Shown piece by piece: positions 42,447 to 52,711 of a stretch of 64,000 nt of DNA. The position numbers and the translations under genes were made by a program. The number at the start of each line of letters is the position of its first letter. The first letter of the stretch is position 1. The stretch covers positions 1 to 64,000 of the forward strand of contig NZ_JASJUU010000004.1 of the NCBI RefSeq assembly GCF_030125375.1, read 5' to 3'. The notes under the pieces are model-generated. The model had not been told where the DNA came from, ran no database searches, and worked only from the letters and a program-made list of their open reading frames with translations. The stretch comes from Pseudoalteromonas umbrosa (GTDB lineage Bacteria > Pseudomonadota > Gammaproteobacteria > Enterobacterales > Alteromonadaceae).

Positions 42447-43283
42447 ATGGTAAAAAACTTAAAAAGTAGTCAGTGGTTGTACGAAAATAGAGAAGATGTG
42501 ATTATTCTTGATGCAGGGATCGTGAAGCCCGGTGAGTCAGGTGACTATCAGCCTGCAGCGATTATTCCTGGTGCACTTCGATTTGATATAAGTTATACCT
42601 TCAGTGACCATGCATCTACACTTCCTAACATGATGTGCTCAAGCAGAGTTTTTCAAGCTGAGGCCAAGCAACTGGGGATAAATAACTCGGATACGCTCAT
42701 TGTATATGACGATAAAGGTTTGTTTAGTGCTGCACGTGCGTGGTGGATGTTTAAATCAATGGGGTTTGAGCATGTATATGTGTTAGATGGAGGATTAAAG
42801 CATTGGCAAGCGTGTGGTTTTGATACTGTCTCTGACTATGCTAGTGCTCACAGTCTTGGTAATTTTATTGCAAAGCCAAAGCCGCATTTTTTCATAAACC
42901 ATAAAGCAGTCCTGACCGGAATTAATTGCCAAGATACTTTACTGTTTGATGCCAGAGGCCCAACACGGTTTGAAGGTTCAGGAAGTGAACCTCGTCAAGG
43001 ACGTCAAGGTCATATCCCCAATAGTGTTAATTTGCCCTATAGCAGTTTGTTGACTGAAGAAGGGTTGTTAAAACCCATCTCTAAAATAGCTGATCGCATA
43101 GTATCGCTAGGCGCAGAGCACAACAAAACAACGCTCCAATTTAGCTGTGGTTCAGGAGTCACTGCATGTATTTTGGCTTTAGTCGCGACAGAGTGCGGTT
43201 ATACACGCTTACAGGTATATGATGGCTCGTGGAGTGAATGGAGCAAGCTAGAAGGAGTCCCGGTAGAGGTAGGCCCTTCATAG
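42447..43283 (+). CDS. Thiosulfate/3-mercaptopyruvate sulfurtransferase
   Basis: 278 residues from ATG 42447 (GTG 42438 also possible; no clear Shine-Dalgarno). Two rhodanese domains: N-terminal (AIIPGALRFDISYTF; WWMFKSMGFEHVYVLDGGLK) and C-terminal catalytic with DARGPTRFEGSGSEPRQGRQ and the active-site Cys234 in FSCGSGVTACI. The CGSGVTA loop favours mercaptopyruvate sulfurtransferases (SseA type) over thiosulfate rhodaneses. Cytoplasmic sulfur metabolism. Confidence 0.85.
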   Translation: MVKNLKSSQWLYENREDVIILDAGIVKPGESGDYQPAAIIPGALRFDISYTFSDHASTLPNMMCSSRVFQAEAKQLGINNSDTLIVYDDKGLFSAARAWWMFKSMGFEHVYVLDGGLKHWQACGFDTVSDYASAHSLGNFIAKPKPHFFINHKAVLTGINCQDTLLFDARGPTRFEGSGSEPRQGRQGHIPNSVNLPYSSLLTEEGLLKPISKIADRIVSLGAEHNKTTLQFSCGSGVTACILALVATECGYTRLQVYDGSWSEWSKLEGVPVEVGPS

Positions 43284-43303
43284 TCAAGTGTGTTGCACAA
43301 ATT

Positions 43304-44491
43304 TCACTGTGAAAAAACCGTACTTTGCAATGCGCTGCCTGACCAAAAAGGAGGGATATGCAATGTTTGCATGTTTTTATTATTAAGCGCTGCATGTAGG
43401 GGCAGTGTTGCAATACCAGTCAGTGCGATACTATCGATATTTGGCACTTTGATGAGTCTAACTATGTCCCGTTTGCCAAGTTGAGCGATAGACGGAATAA
43501 AAGGCCTAAGTGAAGAAATAAGTGCATCAAGGCATGCTTCACTGATATCACTGCCAATGATGATAGTCTGAGTATTCAGCAATGACTCTAAGGTGTGAAT
43601 CGCAATTCGAAGTGGCTCAGTCGCTTGCGTTATCCACTTTTTACACATTGGGTGACTTAAGGGATCTAATTGCTCAATGGGGAGCGTGTCCTCATTACAG
43701 CCGTCGAGAAAGGTTTTTAATGCGTTAATCGACGCGTATTTATTTAAAGTTCCTAGCTCTGCGGTGCTTTCATCTTGATCTGGAGTGACAAATATATCGC
43801 CGATAGCCCCAGTCAGCCCGTTTTGTCCGAGCATGATCTGCCTATCATATACGACCGCAGCTTCTACTTTGTTGCCCAAATGCAGATACACAAAATTATG
43901 TAATGTTTTGGCTTCGCCAAATAGCATTTGGTAAGCCGCGCATGCCGATGCGGTATTTTCTAATGCGATAGGTAGATTAAGTAATTCACTTAATTGTGAT
44001 TGTAGATGTTGATTAACTTGATGCTGAGATATTGCATCAGTTTGGTCCGTTTGAATAGATAAGCCACCAGCGAATATCGCTTCAAAGCTAATATCATTTT
44101 TCGCTATGAACTTTTCTAACTCTTGCTTGATGTCTTGGGCGTTAGGTTGAGTTATTAGGCCTTTGGTCGTTTGGCTATGACATTCACCATTGAGGTAATA
44201 CAAGCCTAACTCTAATAAATTGGGGCTCACTCTCATTGCGCAGGTAAATGCCGCATGTTTATTTAAACACAGCATTTTTGAGGGTTTACCTGCACTCTCC
44301 GTTCTCTTGACACCGATTTCCTCTACGAGATTAACCGCCAATAAGGCTTCAACCATATTGGTGATGGTTTGTTTAGTCAGTAAGGTATTTCGTGCAATAT
44401 CAGCGCGAGAAATTGGACCTAATGTGACAATTTGCGTCAATACTAAACGTAAATTAACGGCTTTATTCTGTTTAGCATTTGACCCTTTCAC
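43304..44491 (-). CDS. ROK-family transcriptional regulator
   Basis: 395 residues with an N-terminal winged helix (PISRADIARNTLLTKQTITN; MVEALLAVNLVEEIG) and a C-terminal ROK fold (LLNLPIALENTASACAAYQM; GAIGD). The usual ROK zinc motif with several Cys is absent, and the sugar-kinase residues are degenerate, so it should be a regulator, not a kinase. It is divergent from a sugar ABC operon, which is the probable target, as with FrcR-type regulators. The effector would be a sugar. Confidence 0.83.
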   Translation of the reverse strand: MKGSNAKQNKAVNLRLVLTQIVTLGPISRADIARNTLLTKQTITNMVEALLAVNLVEEIGVKRTESAGKPSKMLCLNKHAAFTCAMRVSPNLLELGLYYLNGECHSQTTKGLITQPNAQDIKQELEKFIAKNDISFEAIFAGGLSIQTDQTDAISQHQVNQHLQSQLSELLNLPIALENTASACAAYQMLFGEAKTLHNFVYLHLGNKVEAAVVYDRQIMLGQNGLTGAIGDIFVTPDQDESTAELGTLNKYASINALKTFLDGCNEDTLPIEQLDPLSHPMCKKWITQATEPLRIAIHTLESLLNTQTIIIGSDISEACLDALISSLRPFIPSIAQLGKRDIVRLIKVPNIDSIALTGIATLPLHAALNNKNMQTLHIPPFWSGSALQSTVFSQ

Positions 44492-44687
44492 TTTGTATCC
44501 TTTTTCGTCGACACGTATCTAAATCATATTCAAGACACTCTATCTTATTACACATGGCACTATTTTCGAATACTTTAAATGTTTTAGCTTCTCAGATAGT
44601 CCATTCAAGGTTAAGTAAAATTATTTGACAAACATAGGAATGCTGATCAAATGTACTGAATCAGGTTTTCATTAAAGGAACTATTAA

Positions 44688-45797
44688 GTGAAACGCCGTT
44701 ATTTTACGTATAAATATTACCTTCAATTTTGTAGAAAACTGCGATTAAGTGCATGGAGTTGTTTGTTTTTTGTGATGTCAGCTCAGTTTGCACATAGCAA
44801 TACCAGCTACGTTTTATCAACGAAGCAAGAAGACGATGTTAAAACTGCAACCCTTACTGCAGCGATGGCTTGGCATGGCTCTAGTCCATGGGTAAATGCG
44901 GTGACATTGGGTGCCCAGCAAGAGTTTGAACGTTTGGGCATTGAGGTGTTAGCGGTGACGGAGGCACACTATGATTCGGCAAAGCAAATAACAGATTTGG
45001 AGACATTGGCCGTTTTAGAGCCAGATATTTTGTTATCGTTGAGTATTGATAGTTTTAGCTCTAAGCCCAGCTATTTGCGATTAAGTAAAGGCGGTACACA
45101 ATTGGTGCTGCTCAGTAATCCAATAGCCGGTTTTATACATGGAGAAGACTATGCTGGGTTGGTCGGTGATAATGTTGAAGGAATGGGTCAAGCTGCAGCC
45201 AAGCTAGTTGCAGAAGCTATTTCAAATAAAGGGCGAGTAGGGATGATTTACCACGAGGCCGATTATTATATTACCAACCAACGGGATGCCGCTTTTGTAC
45301 GTGCACTTGCGCAATACGATGATATCGAATTGAGCGTACAAAAAGGATTTGTGAAAAAAAATCAAACAGCGCAGCTCACGTCAGCAATGCTCATCCAAAA
45401 TCCAAATATTTCTGCCATATATGTATCGTGGGATGCTGCTGCTGAGGGGGTTATTGAGGCACTTAGGATTGCAAATCGTAAAGACATTAAAGTGATCACC
45501 CATGATTTGGGTACGAACAATCTTATTGATATGGCCTTGCATGGCAATATGTATGGCACAGTCTCTGATCGTCCGTTCGAGATCGGAACCTTGATGGCGA
45601 GAATAGGGGCTGGCGCTGCTACTGGCGTTACGACACCCTTATATACACAAGTGAGTTATCATGCTGTGACTGCCAATAATATCGAAGCTTCTTGGCAACT
45701 TGCTTTTCAGACTCCACTACCAAAGATATTACAAACAGTATTGAAGCAATCTACAGCGGATAGTCTGATGCGAGATAGGGGGAGTGATGCCCAGTAA
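44688..45797 (+). CDS. Sugar ABC transporter, periplasmic binding protein
   Basis: A 369-residue protein with GTG start (AAAGGAACT) and an N-terminal signal (LSAWSCLFFVMSAQFAHS). Periplasmic-binding-protein type 1 fold of the RbsB family: AAMAWHGSSPWVNAVTLGAQ, the ITDLETLAVLEPDILLSLS block, VGDNVEGMGQAAAKLVAEA and ISAIYVSWDAAAEGVIEALR. It overlaps the permease gene by 11 bases. Sugar not identifiable; ribose, fructose or xylose-like by family. Confidence 0.85.
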   Translation: MKRRYFTYKYYLQFCRKLRLSAWSCLFFVMSAQFAHSNTSYVLSTKQEDDVKTATLTAAMAWHGSSPWVNAVTLGAQQEFERLGIEVLAVTEAHYDSAKQITDLETLAVLEPDILLSLSIDSFSSKPSYLRLSKGGTQLVLLSNPIAGFIHGEDYAGLVGDNVEGMGQAAAKLVAEAISNKGRVGMIYHEADYYITNQRDAAFVRALAQYDDIELSVQKGFVKKNQTAQLTSAMLIQNPNISAIYVSWDAAAEGVIEALRIANRKDIKVITHDLGTNNLIDMALHGNMYGTVSDRPFEIGTLMARIGAGAATGVTTPLYTQVSYHAVTANNIEASWQLAFQTPLPKILQTVLKQSTADSLMRDRGSDAQ

Positions 45798-46719
45798 GCT
45801 CAATAGACATACATTAATATATTATGCATTTACGAGCGCGATGCTGGTTTTCATATTATCTCTGTCCGGTTCTGCTTTTTTTACCACGGCAAATCTATTG
45901 AACATTTTACTCCAAACTGCGCCTATTGCTGTTATGGCAATTGGTTTAAGCTTTGCTTTATCTGTTGGTTATATTGATTTATCAATAGGTGCAATTGTTG
46001 CCCTTTGTGGTATGGCTGCTGCTTTGGTGTTACCGCTTTATGGTCTGCCGGTGGCCGTTGTATTCGCATTGTCTTTGGGAGTATGTATTGGGGCAATAAA
46101 CGGCTATTTGTGTGAGCGTTTCGCTTTGCCACCGTTAATAGTCACTTTAGGCATGTTGGGGTTTTTGACTGGGTTTGCAAGGCAGCTTTCAGATCTTCAG
46201 TCTATTCCAATTATTCATACCCATTTTATTACCCTGTTTGGCCATGGCACAGTATTGGGGGTGCCCAGTTTTTTATTATGGCTTGCAGGGCTGGTGATAA
46301 TAGCTGCGTTAATTATGACTCAAACTCGTTTTGGGCGTCATTTATTTGCCGTGGGAGTAGACTCATCGATAGCACACCGAATGGGGTTAAATGTATCTCG
46401 CTCCCGTATGATTGCCATGTCACTGTGTGGCGGGTTTTGTGCGTTTGCAGGTTTGTTATATGCGGCAAGAATGCAAAGTGCCAAATACACAATCGGCGAG
46501 TCTGATTTGATGGTTGCTATCGCCGCTGTGATCATTGGCGGCTGTAGTTTGCTTGGTGGCAGGGTTAATATCTTCGCTGTTGTACTCGGGGTATGGCTGC
46601 TTGGGTGTATTAATAATGCCCTTATATTCAGTGGCTTTTCCAGTAATGAGCAGATGATGGTAAAAGGTAGTATTTTAATTGTGGCTGTGGCCATCACATC
46701 GAGGGCACAAAAGTTATGA
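45787..46719 (+). CDS. Sugar ABC transporter permease (RbsC type)
   Basis: 310 residues from ATG 45787 (GTG 45784 also in frame), mostly membrane. Family motifs are LNILLQTAPIAVMAIGLSFA, VGYIDLSIGAIVALCGM, ALPPLIVTLGMLGFLTGFAR and the coupling-helix region TRFGRHLFAVGVDSSIAHRM, ending in VIIGGCSLLGGRVNIFAVVL. About ten membrane spans. Overlaps the binding protein and ATPase genes, showing one operon. Confidence 0.88.
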   Translation: MPSKLNRHTLIYYAFTSAMLVFILSLSGSAFFTTANLLNILLQTAPIAVMAIGLSFALSVGYIDLSIGAIVALCGMAAALVLPLYGLPVAVVFALSLGVCIGAINGYLCERFALPPLIVTLGMLGFLTGFARQLSDLQSIPIIHTHFITLFGHGTVLGVPSFLLWLAGLVIIAALIMTQTRFGRHLFAVGVDSSIAHRMGLNVSRSRMIAMSLCGGFCAFAGLLYAARMQSAKYTIGESDLMVAIAAVIIGGCSLLGGRVNIFAVVLGVWLLGCINNALIFSGFSSNEQMMVKGSILIVAVAITSRAQKL

Positions 46720-47501
46720 AGCGTACTGCGTTAGACCAAACGGCTTTAAAAGTCAGTGGATTATATAAGAGCTTTGAAGGTATCAATGTGCTTAGGGGGG
46801 TTCACTTTACGGTTAATAGAGGTGAAGTGGTTGCCTTACTTGGGGACAATGGGGCGGGTAAATCGACCCTAGTGCAGTGTTTGGCTGGTTTAACTCAACC
46901 TGATCAGGGCAAGATCCAAGTTGGTCAAATTGAGCGCACTATATGCACCCCAAGCGCGTCTTATCAAGCCGGAATAGCCGTTGTCCATCAAGATTTGGCA
47001 TTGGTACAAGGACTCAGTGTTGTCGAAAATCTATTTTTAAACCGAGAAATATTGCATCAACATAGAGTACTAAAACTTCTAGGCTGGTTAGATAAAAAAG
47101 CCATGGCAAGAAAAGCCAAAAAATTATTGCAGCGACTTGGCATGCCGCTGATCAATATCAACGCTCCAGTAAATACACTCTCTGGCGGTCAAAAACAGGC
47201 AGTCGCGATTATAAGAGCTGTGTATGCTGGTGCTGAAATTATTGTTATGGACGAGCCAACGGCGGCTTTGGGTGCAGAGCAATGTGCGCGCTTGGTGACA
47301 TTGATCCGCTTGCTTAGCTCACAGGGGATAGCCATAATTCTGATCAGTCATAATTTACAACAAGTTGATACCTTGTGTGACCGTGCTGTTATTTTATTTC
47401 AAGGACAAAGCGTTGCTGATGTTGCGATAGATGAGGTCAGTCAGGCACAATTACTGGGTTATATGAATGGTATTGAACTAGGCATAGCTCAAGCGAGTTA
47501 A
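46716..47501 (+). CDS. Sugar ABC transporter ATPase, single-domain
   Basis: 261 residues with Walker A GDNGAGKST, the Q-loop in VVHQDLALVQGLSVVENLFL, signature LSGGQKQAVAI, Walker B IIVMDEPTAALG and H-loop LISHN. RbsA and XylG have two ABC domains in about 500 residues; this has only one, as in FrcA, so it probably works as a homodimer. ATGA overlap with the permease. Confidence 0.87.
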   Translation: MKRTALDQTALKVSGLYKSFEGINVLRGVHFTVNRGEVVALLGDNGAGKSTLVQCLAGLTQPDQGKIQVGQIERTICTPSASYQAGIAVVHQDLALVQGLSVVENLFLNREILHQHRVLKLLGWLDKKAMARKAKKLLQRLGMPLININAPVNTLSGGQKQAVAIIRAVYAGAEIIVMDEPTAALGAEQCARLVTLIRLLSSQGIAIILISHNLQQVDTLCDRAVILFQGQSVADVAIDEVSQAQLLGYMNGIELGIAQAS

Positions 47502-47515
47502 TCAATGAGGACAGA

Positions 47516-47833
47516 GTGAATTATTCAGAGGCGGTTAGCTGTTTTGCAGAGTTTGGCGAGCATCGTGATGATGCAATCTCTATTATGTTAGGTGCCAAGC
47601 AGCAGCTCGGTATGTATAGTTTGTCGGTAGCCACTCTCAAACAGGTGCTGCAGCGCACTATTGATGGAGAGATCTGTATTGCAGATTTAGAGCTATGGGC
47701 GAATGTTTTATTGCAGCGTGAGGAGTATGTAGTTGGTGAACTGGAAGGGAGTCTTTATGCTCTGTCAGATCCAGATATCATGGGCGGAATAGACGAGGCC
47801 AAGCTAACACGCTTATTAACACTGTTAGAATGA
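47516..47833 (+). CDS. Hypothetical protein downstream of sugar operon
   Basis: A 105-residue acidic helical protein with GTG start (AATGAGGACAG upstream), 14 bases after the ATPase gene. Motifs such as LKQVLQRTIDGEICIADLEL and WANVLLQREEYVVGELEG suggest a small alpha-helical protein. It is not a transporter part by sequence; co-transcription may be incidental. Family not recognised. Confidence 0.65.
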   Translation: MNYSEAVSCFAEFGEHRDDAISIMLGAKQQLGMYSLSVATLKQVLQRTIDGEICIADLELWANVLLQREEYVVGELEGSLYALSDPDIMGGIDEAKLTRLLTLLE

Positions 47834-47848
47834 CCTCATGCGACGAAG

Positions 47849-48817
47849 TTACTTATGATAGTTTAAGCAAGTTTCAACTTCATTTTTTGAACCTAGGATA
47901 ACCGCTACTCGCTGGTGGATTGCAGTTGGTTCAATGTCTAGAATGCGTTGCTCACCTGTGTGTGCTAGGCCGCCAGCTTGCTCTACAAGCATTGCCATTG
48001 GGTTTGCTTCGTATAGTAATCTTAGCTTGTAAGGTTTTTCAGGGTTTTTAGTATCCGCAGGGTAAGTAAATAGGCCACCGCGACACAATACACGATGCAC
48101 ATCGCCAACCATGGCAGCTATCCAACGCATGTTAAAGTTCTTGCCTCTAGGGCCTTCTGTGCCTGCTAATAAATCGGCCATGTAATTTTTCATCGCAGGT
48201 TGCCAATGGCGCTGATTAGAAGCGTTAATTGCAAACTCTTGCGTATCTTCAGGAATTTTTGCAAAGTCTTCGGTTAATAAGAAACTGCCGTGTGTTTTGT
48301 CTAGCGTGAAGATACGTGTGCCTTTACCTGTGGTCAAAGCGAGTGTTGTTGAAGGACCATAAAGTACATAACCTGCTGCAACTTGGTTTTTACCTGGTTG
48401 CATAAAAATAGCCGGATCAGCTGCATCCGAACCTTCAGGTGCTTCCATAATCGAGAAAATGGTACCAACTAATGAGTTGATATCTGTGTTTGAAGAGCCA
48501 TCTAGTGGGTCAAAAGACACTATGTATTTGGCGTTTGGATCGCCTGCAATAGTGTAGTCTTCTTCCTCAGACGCTATTGCTTTTACGTAGCCAGATTCTA
48601 ACAAGATGTCTTTAATTAGCTGATTTGATAAAACATCTAATTTTTTCTGGGTCTCACCTTGGATGTTTTCATCTAGGGTAGAACCTAACACACCTGATAG
48701 TGCACCTTGTCCTACGCGGAAGGAGATCTCTTTACAAGCGGCCAAAAGAGTACGGATAAGAGAAACTAACTCTCTAGAACATCCATCTTCAAATAACACC
48801 GGCGGTAATCTACGCAT
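47849..48817 (-). CDS. fbp: Fructose-1,6-bisphosphatase class I
   Basis: 322 residues; hydrolyses fructose-1,6-bisphosphate to fructose-6-phosphate in gluconeogenesis. The metal site is seen in [11 protein letters not shown] and [20 protein letters not shown], and substrate-binding residues in YTKxL-type [22 protein letters not shown]. Length is close to E. coli Fbp (332). Divergent from the metalloprotease gene. Confidence 0.95.
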   Translation of the reverse strand: MRRLPPVLFEDGCSRELVSLIRTLLAACKEISFRVGQGALSGVLGSTLDENIQGETQKKLDVLSNQLIKDILLESGYVKAIASEEEDYTIAGDPNAKYIVSFDPLDGSSNTDINSLVGTIFSIMEAPEGSDAADPAIFMQPGKNQVAAGYVLYGPSTTLALTTGKGTRIFTLDKTHGSFLLTEDFAKIPEDTQEFAINASNQRHWQPAMKNYMADLLAGTEGPRGKNFNMRWIAAMVGDVHRVLCRGGLFTYPADTKNPEKPYKLRLLYEANPMAMLVEQAGGLAHTGEQRILDIEPTAIHQRVAVILGSKNEVETCLNYHK

Positions 48818-48978
48818 ATTTTAAATCCTGATAACGTTTGTCGGGTCGCAGTGGTTTTAATGTGAGAGAGGCACTGCGAACTGCGCTGAATTTCGTCTTG
48901 AATCACTGTTTTTTGTATACAATTTTATATACTAGCCAAAAAACAATCACAAAACATGAAAATAACAAAGACAAAATT

Positions 48979-51405
48979 ATGATTAAGAGACATTTTACCC
49001 CTTATCTCGTTTCGGCTTTGTTGCTGCCTATGATAACGCATGCGCAGGCAGCAATTAAGTCTATTGACGAATTTACTGATAAGTTTAACCATTTCCCTGG
49101 GTTTTACTCATTTTATGCAGATCAAAGCAGCGGTAAAATTTACCTAGATGTAGATAAATTTGCACAGCCTTTTTTACTACAGCACAGTTTGCCTTATGGC
49201 GTTGGTTCTAATGACATCGGATTAGACAGAGGTCAGCTTGGTGGCACACACTTGGTACAGTTTGAGCGCTTTGGCAATAAAGTCATGTTGCGCGCAAACA
49301 ATACGTATTATCGAGCCAGTGCAGACAATCATGCCGAGCGGCAAAGTGTCAAAGAGGCGTTTGCATCAAGTATTTTGCATGGTTTTAAAGTAGTTGCTGA
49401 GGACAGTGACAGTGTTCTAATTGATTACACGCCTTATCTTTTATCGGATGTACATGGTGTATCGCGTCGCTTAAAAGCAACTGAACAAGGAAGCTATAGC
49501 CTAGATGCAAGTCGCAGTGCAGTGTATTCTGAGCGTTCAAAGGCTTTTGTAAAAAACACCGAGTTAGAGGCCGTACTGACGTTTAAAGGCGGCAACCCCG
49601 GTAAGTATGTACGCCAAGCTGTGGCAGATCCTTATGCCATCACGGTACACCAGCGTCATTCACTTATAGAGTTACCTGATGAAAATTATCAGCCACGTCA
49701 GTTTCATCCTCAATCAGGATTTTGGAGTATCGAGCACAAAGATTACTCGGCACCTTTAGGAAGCTCGATGTATGTCCGCTATATTCCGCGTCATCGCTTA
49801 GAGAAAAAAGATCCTACGGCCAAAGTGTCTGAGCCAGTAAAACCGATTGTTTACTATTTAGATCCCGGTGTACCCGAGCCGGTAAAAACCGCATTGCTTG
49901 ATGGTGCTCGTTGGTGGGATGATGCATTTAAAGCAGCTGGTTATAAAGGCGCATTTGAAGTGAAAATGCTACCCGAGCAAGCAGACCCGATGGATGTGCG
50001 CTATAACGTGATCCAATGGGTTCATAGAGCAACGCGTGGCTGGTCTTATGGCGCATCTATTGTCAACCCGTTAACAGGTGAAATCATCAAAGGGCATGTG
50101 ACACTGGGGTCATTGAGAGTACGTCAAGATATTCTCATTGCAGAAGCGCTTGCTGCGCCTTATATCAAAGGCGATGAAGTTACTCAAAAACTACATGATA
50201 TGGCGCTGGATCGCATTCGCCAACTCAGTGCACATGAAATTGGTCATACTTTAGGTATTGCTCATAACTTTGCTGCATCAGCAGATGGCCGCGCATCCGT
50301 TATGGATTATCCACACCCACTGGTGCAATTTACCAATGGTGGACAGCTTGATGTGAGCAAAGGTTATGCCTCTGGCATGGGGGCTTGGGATATTCAAGCG
50401 GTCAAATACGGCTATGGTGACTATCGTGCCACAGATGAAGCGCAAGCGCTGGCGCAAGTGATTAAGCAGACCAACGACATGGGGTTGGCGTATATCTCTG
50501 ATGCGGACGCAAGACCACAAGGTGGTGCTCATCCTACGGCACATTTGTGGGATAATGGTGAAGACCCAACAGCTGAGCTGCGTCGCGTTATGGGCATTCG
50601 TCAACAAGCACTGGCTCAATTTGGTCCTAATAACATCAAAAAAGGCGTTGCTTTATCACAGTTAGAAGAAAAGTTGGTGCCACTGTATTTATTCCACAGG
50701 TATCAAGTTGAGTCTGCTGTGAAATTGATAGGCGGCGTTGATTATGACTATGAAGTACGTGGTGAAGACAAAGTAAAAGGTGCACATGTTGTGGAAAAAT
50801 CGCAGCAAGTGGATGCATTGCAAGCACTATTGGAGACATTATCACCTGAGTCGCTGATTATTCCTGAGTCTGTACTGGCGGTGATCCCTCCTAAGGCTTA
50901 CGGTGAGTCGAGAAATCGCGAAAGTGTTCATGGCAGAACAGGCTTGACGTTAGATGCTATGGCATTACCAGAAATGGCAACCCAGCACACACTGAAGTTA
51001 TTACTGAATGCCGAGCGTTTAAATCGCGTTGCTCAGCAGTATGCGCGTAATGATAGCTATTTAGGCAGTGATGAAGTATTGGCAAAGATCCATGCACATG
51101 TATTTGAAGCTAATGCAAAATCTACCATGGCGAAAAAGTTGAACCAACGCGTTCAGTATTTAACGGCTTATCGCATGGCGGATCTGAGCCTGAGCGATAA
51201 GGTTGCACCAGAGGTGCAAGCACAGCTACGTTATTACTTACGACAAATTGCGCAAGACACGACAGAACAGTCGCTGTTTTCGAGTCCAGGTAAAGCTGAT
51301 GCGTTTGCACTTTATTTAGGTGAGCATATTCAGCATTTCTTAAAAGAAGGCAAATGGCCAGCAAATTATGCACCTTTGGCTATGCCTCCAGGGTCTCCGA
51401 TTTAA
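48979..51405 (+). CDS. Secreted zinc metalloprotease (DUF5117/DUF4953 type)
   Basis: 808 residues from ATG 48979; the longer frame has no signal or ribosome site. Signal peptide PYLVSALLLPMITHAQA. The N-terminal DUF5117-like region (FPGFYSFYADQSSGKIYLDV) is followed by the catalytic HEIGHTLGIAHNF (His419, Glu420, His423, His429), with the following VMDYPHP as Met-turn-like segment. This large gluzincin/metzincin-like family is frequent in marine Alteromonadales and Bacteroidetes. Extracellular or periplasmic protein degradation. Confidence 0.87.
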   Translation: MIKRHFTPYLVSALLLPMITHAQAAIKSIDEFTDKFNHFPGFYSFYADQSSGKIYLDVDKFAQPFLLQHSLPYGVGSNDIGLDRGQLGGTHLVQFERFGNKVMLRANNTYYRASADNHAERQSVKEAFASSILHGFKVVAEDSDSVLIDYTPYLLSDVHGVSRRLKATEQGSYSLDASRSAVYSERSKAFVKNTELEAVLTFKGGNPGKYVRQAVADPYAITVHQRHSLIELPDENYQPRQFHPQSGFWSIEHKDYSAPLGSSMYVRYIPRHRLEKKDPTAKVSEPVKPIVYYLDPGVPEPVKTALLDGARWWDDAFKAAGYKGAFEVKMLPEQADPMDVRYNVIQWVHRATRGWSYGASIVNPLTGEIIKGHVTLGSLRVRQDILIAEALAAPYIKGDEVTQKLHDMALDRIRQLSAHEIGHTLGIAHNFAASADGRASVMDYPHPLVQFTNGGQLDVSKGYASGMGAWDIQAVKYGYGDYRATDEAQALAQVIKQTNDMGLAYISDADARPQGGAHPTAHLWDNGEDPTAELRRVMGIRQQALAQFGPNNIKKGVALSQLEEKLVPLYLFHRYQVESAVKLIGGVDYDYEVRGEDKVKGAHVVEKSQQVDALQALLETLSPESLIIPESVLAVIPPKAYGESRNRESVHGRTGLTLDAMALPEMATQHTLKLLLNAERLNRVAQQYARNDSYLGSDEVLAKIHAHVFEANAKSTMAKKLNQRVQYLTAYRMADLSLSDKVAPEVQAQLRYYLRQIAQDTTEQSLFSSPGKADAFALYLGEHIQHFLKEGKWPANYAPLAMPPGSPI

Positions 51406-51421
51406 GCTCTGAGTCACTATG

Positions 51422-51447
51422 AAAAAAGCCCCATATAGGGGCTTTTT
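51422..51447. terminator. Bidirectional terminator
   Basis: AAAAAAGCCCC-ATATA-GGGGCTTTTT between the convergent metalloprotease and MetF-like genes. Confidence 0.9.
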
Positions 51448-51473
51448 GCTAGATGAATGATGTGCTGAAATAA

Positions 51474-52448
51474 TTAAGCTATTTGCTTTTCAGCTAACTT
51501 TAATTCCATGGTTGCTTTGAGTAGGCGATACAAATTGATAGAGGCGTCAATTTCTTCTTTACGGTTAGTTAAACTCTCTATGTTTAGTCCAAGCGGAATA
51601 TCTAAGTGCGCGCAACTTCGTAAAATCAAATCTAAATTCTCACGGCAAATTTTTATTGATTCATTGAGTGTATTGTCAGCATCCAGCATGCGCCATTTAG
51701 TTGCTTCTGGCACTGAGATACCTAACCACTGCATAAACTCTAACGTTTTTTGTCCACCACAGGGCGTGAAGGTCAAAATAATGCGTTTGGGTTCATTACC
51801 TTGCTGACGACAAGTACGTGCATAACTGGTTAATAAATCAATCGTTGCTTGTGCATCATAAACGGCCTGAGATATGAAGTACTCGCAGCCTTTAGTGGTT
51901 TTATCGATGAGCCTCTCATGTTCATTTCGCTTGTTTGCATGACGCTCTGCGATAGTTACACCACCCAAGAAAAAATCTTGTGTGTGTTCACGTAAAGTCT
52001 GATAAGCCTCAGGTAAACCTAATTTTATGTCACCTGTTGAAGAGGGACTGCCCACTAATACAAGGTTGTTTAAGCCAAAATCTTGTTTCGTTTTATGCAA
52101 CCATTGAGTGAACTCTTCTCGGTCTCGCTGTGCGACGCTTTTATAAGTGATGACGTCTAGATTAGATAAATCACGTACTAATTTACTGTACTCACAAGGA
52201 TCGACAGTTTGTTTAAATGGAAAGGGTCTTGGTACTTGTGTGCGGCTACTTTCGTCTTGAATATCGTAAATAACAACCCCATCGTACTCAATCTCATGCA
52301 ATCGATTCAAAAGCTTAGTGGCAATTGTTTGGAGCTGTTCACTGTCCGTGCCTAGCTTAGGTGGGGTTGTACCAATCAAATATACCCCTTGGTTAGGGTC
52401 TAGTATTTTCTCTTGTAGCGTTAAAGCCATGTCCTCATTCCCGCTCAT
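51474..52448 (-). CDS. Methylenetetrahydrofolate reductase-like protein
   Basis: 324 residues. It has a TIM-barrel layout of the MTHFR family: LIGTTPPKLGTD at the start, YDGVVIYDIQDESSRT, LVLVGSPSSTGD, LGGVTIAERHANK with KTTKGCEYFISQAVYDAQAT, and LTFTPCGGQKTLEFMQWLGI. Canonical MetF motifs are only partly kept, so it is a divergent or mycobacterial-type MTHFR-like enzyme. The start could be ATG 52430 instead. Not next to met genes. Confidence 0.7.
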   Translation of the reverse strand: MSGNEDMALTLQEKILDPNQGVYLIGTTPPKLGTDSEQLQTIATKLLNRLHEIEYDGVVIYDIQDESSRTQVPRPFPFKQTVDPCEYSKLVRDLSNLDVITYKSVAQRDREEFTQWLHKTKQDFGLNNLVLVGSPSSTGDIKLGLPEAYQTLREHTQDFFLGGVTIAERHANKRNEHERLIDKTTKGCEYFISQAVYDAQATIDLLTSYARTCRQQGNEPKRIILTFTPCGGQKTLEFMQWLGISVPEATKWRMLDADNTLNESIKICRENLDLILRSCAHLDIPLGLNIESLTNRKEEIDASINLYRLLKATMELKLAEKQIA

Positions 52449-52711
52449 TCATCATAGTAGGTTAAATATAGCAGCCATTTAGACGTCTAGATAGATTTTT
52501 TTATTGAATTTACTTCATTAAATATGATTTTTTTTCATAAGGACTGAATTTAAAGAAAATTATGATGCAAATTTTTAATGTTATCCGAGGTAAGTTTTTT
52601 TCATCATTTATCGAGATATATGAGATTTTTCCTTTCTTTGAGGCATAATCAGGGAATAAACCTGTGCTTTGCACAGGCATACAGAGACAAAATGAAAATT
52701 TAGGGACACAT

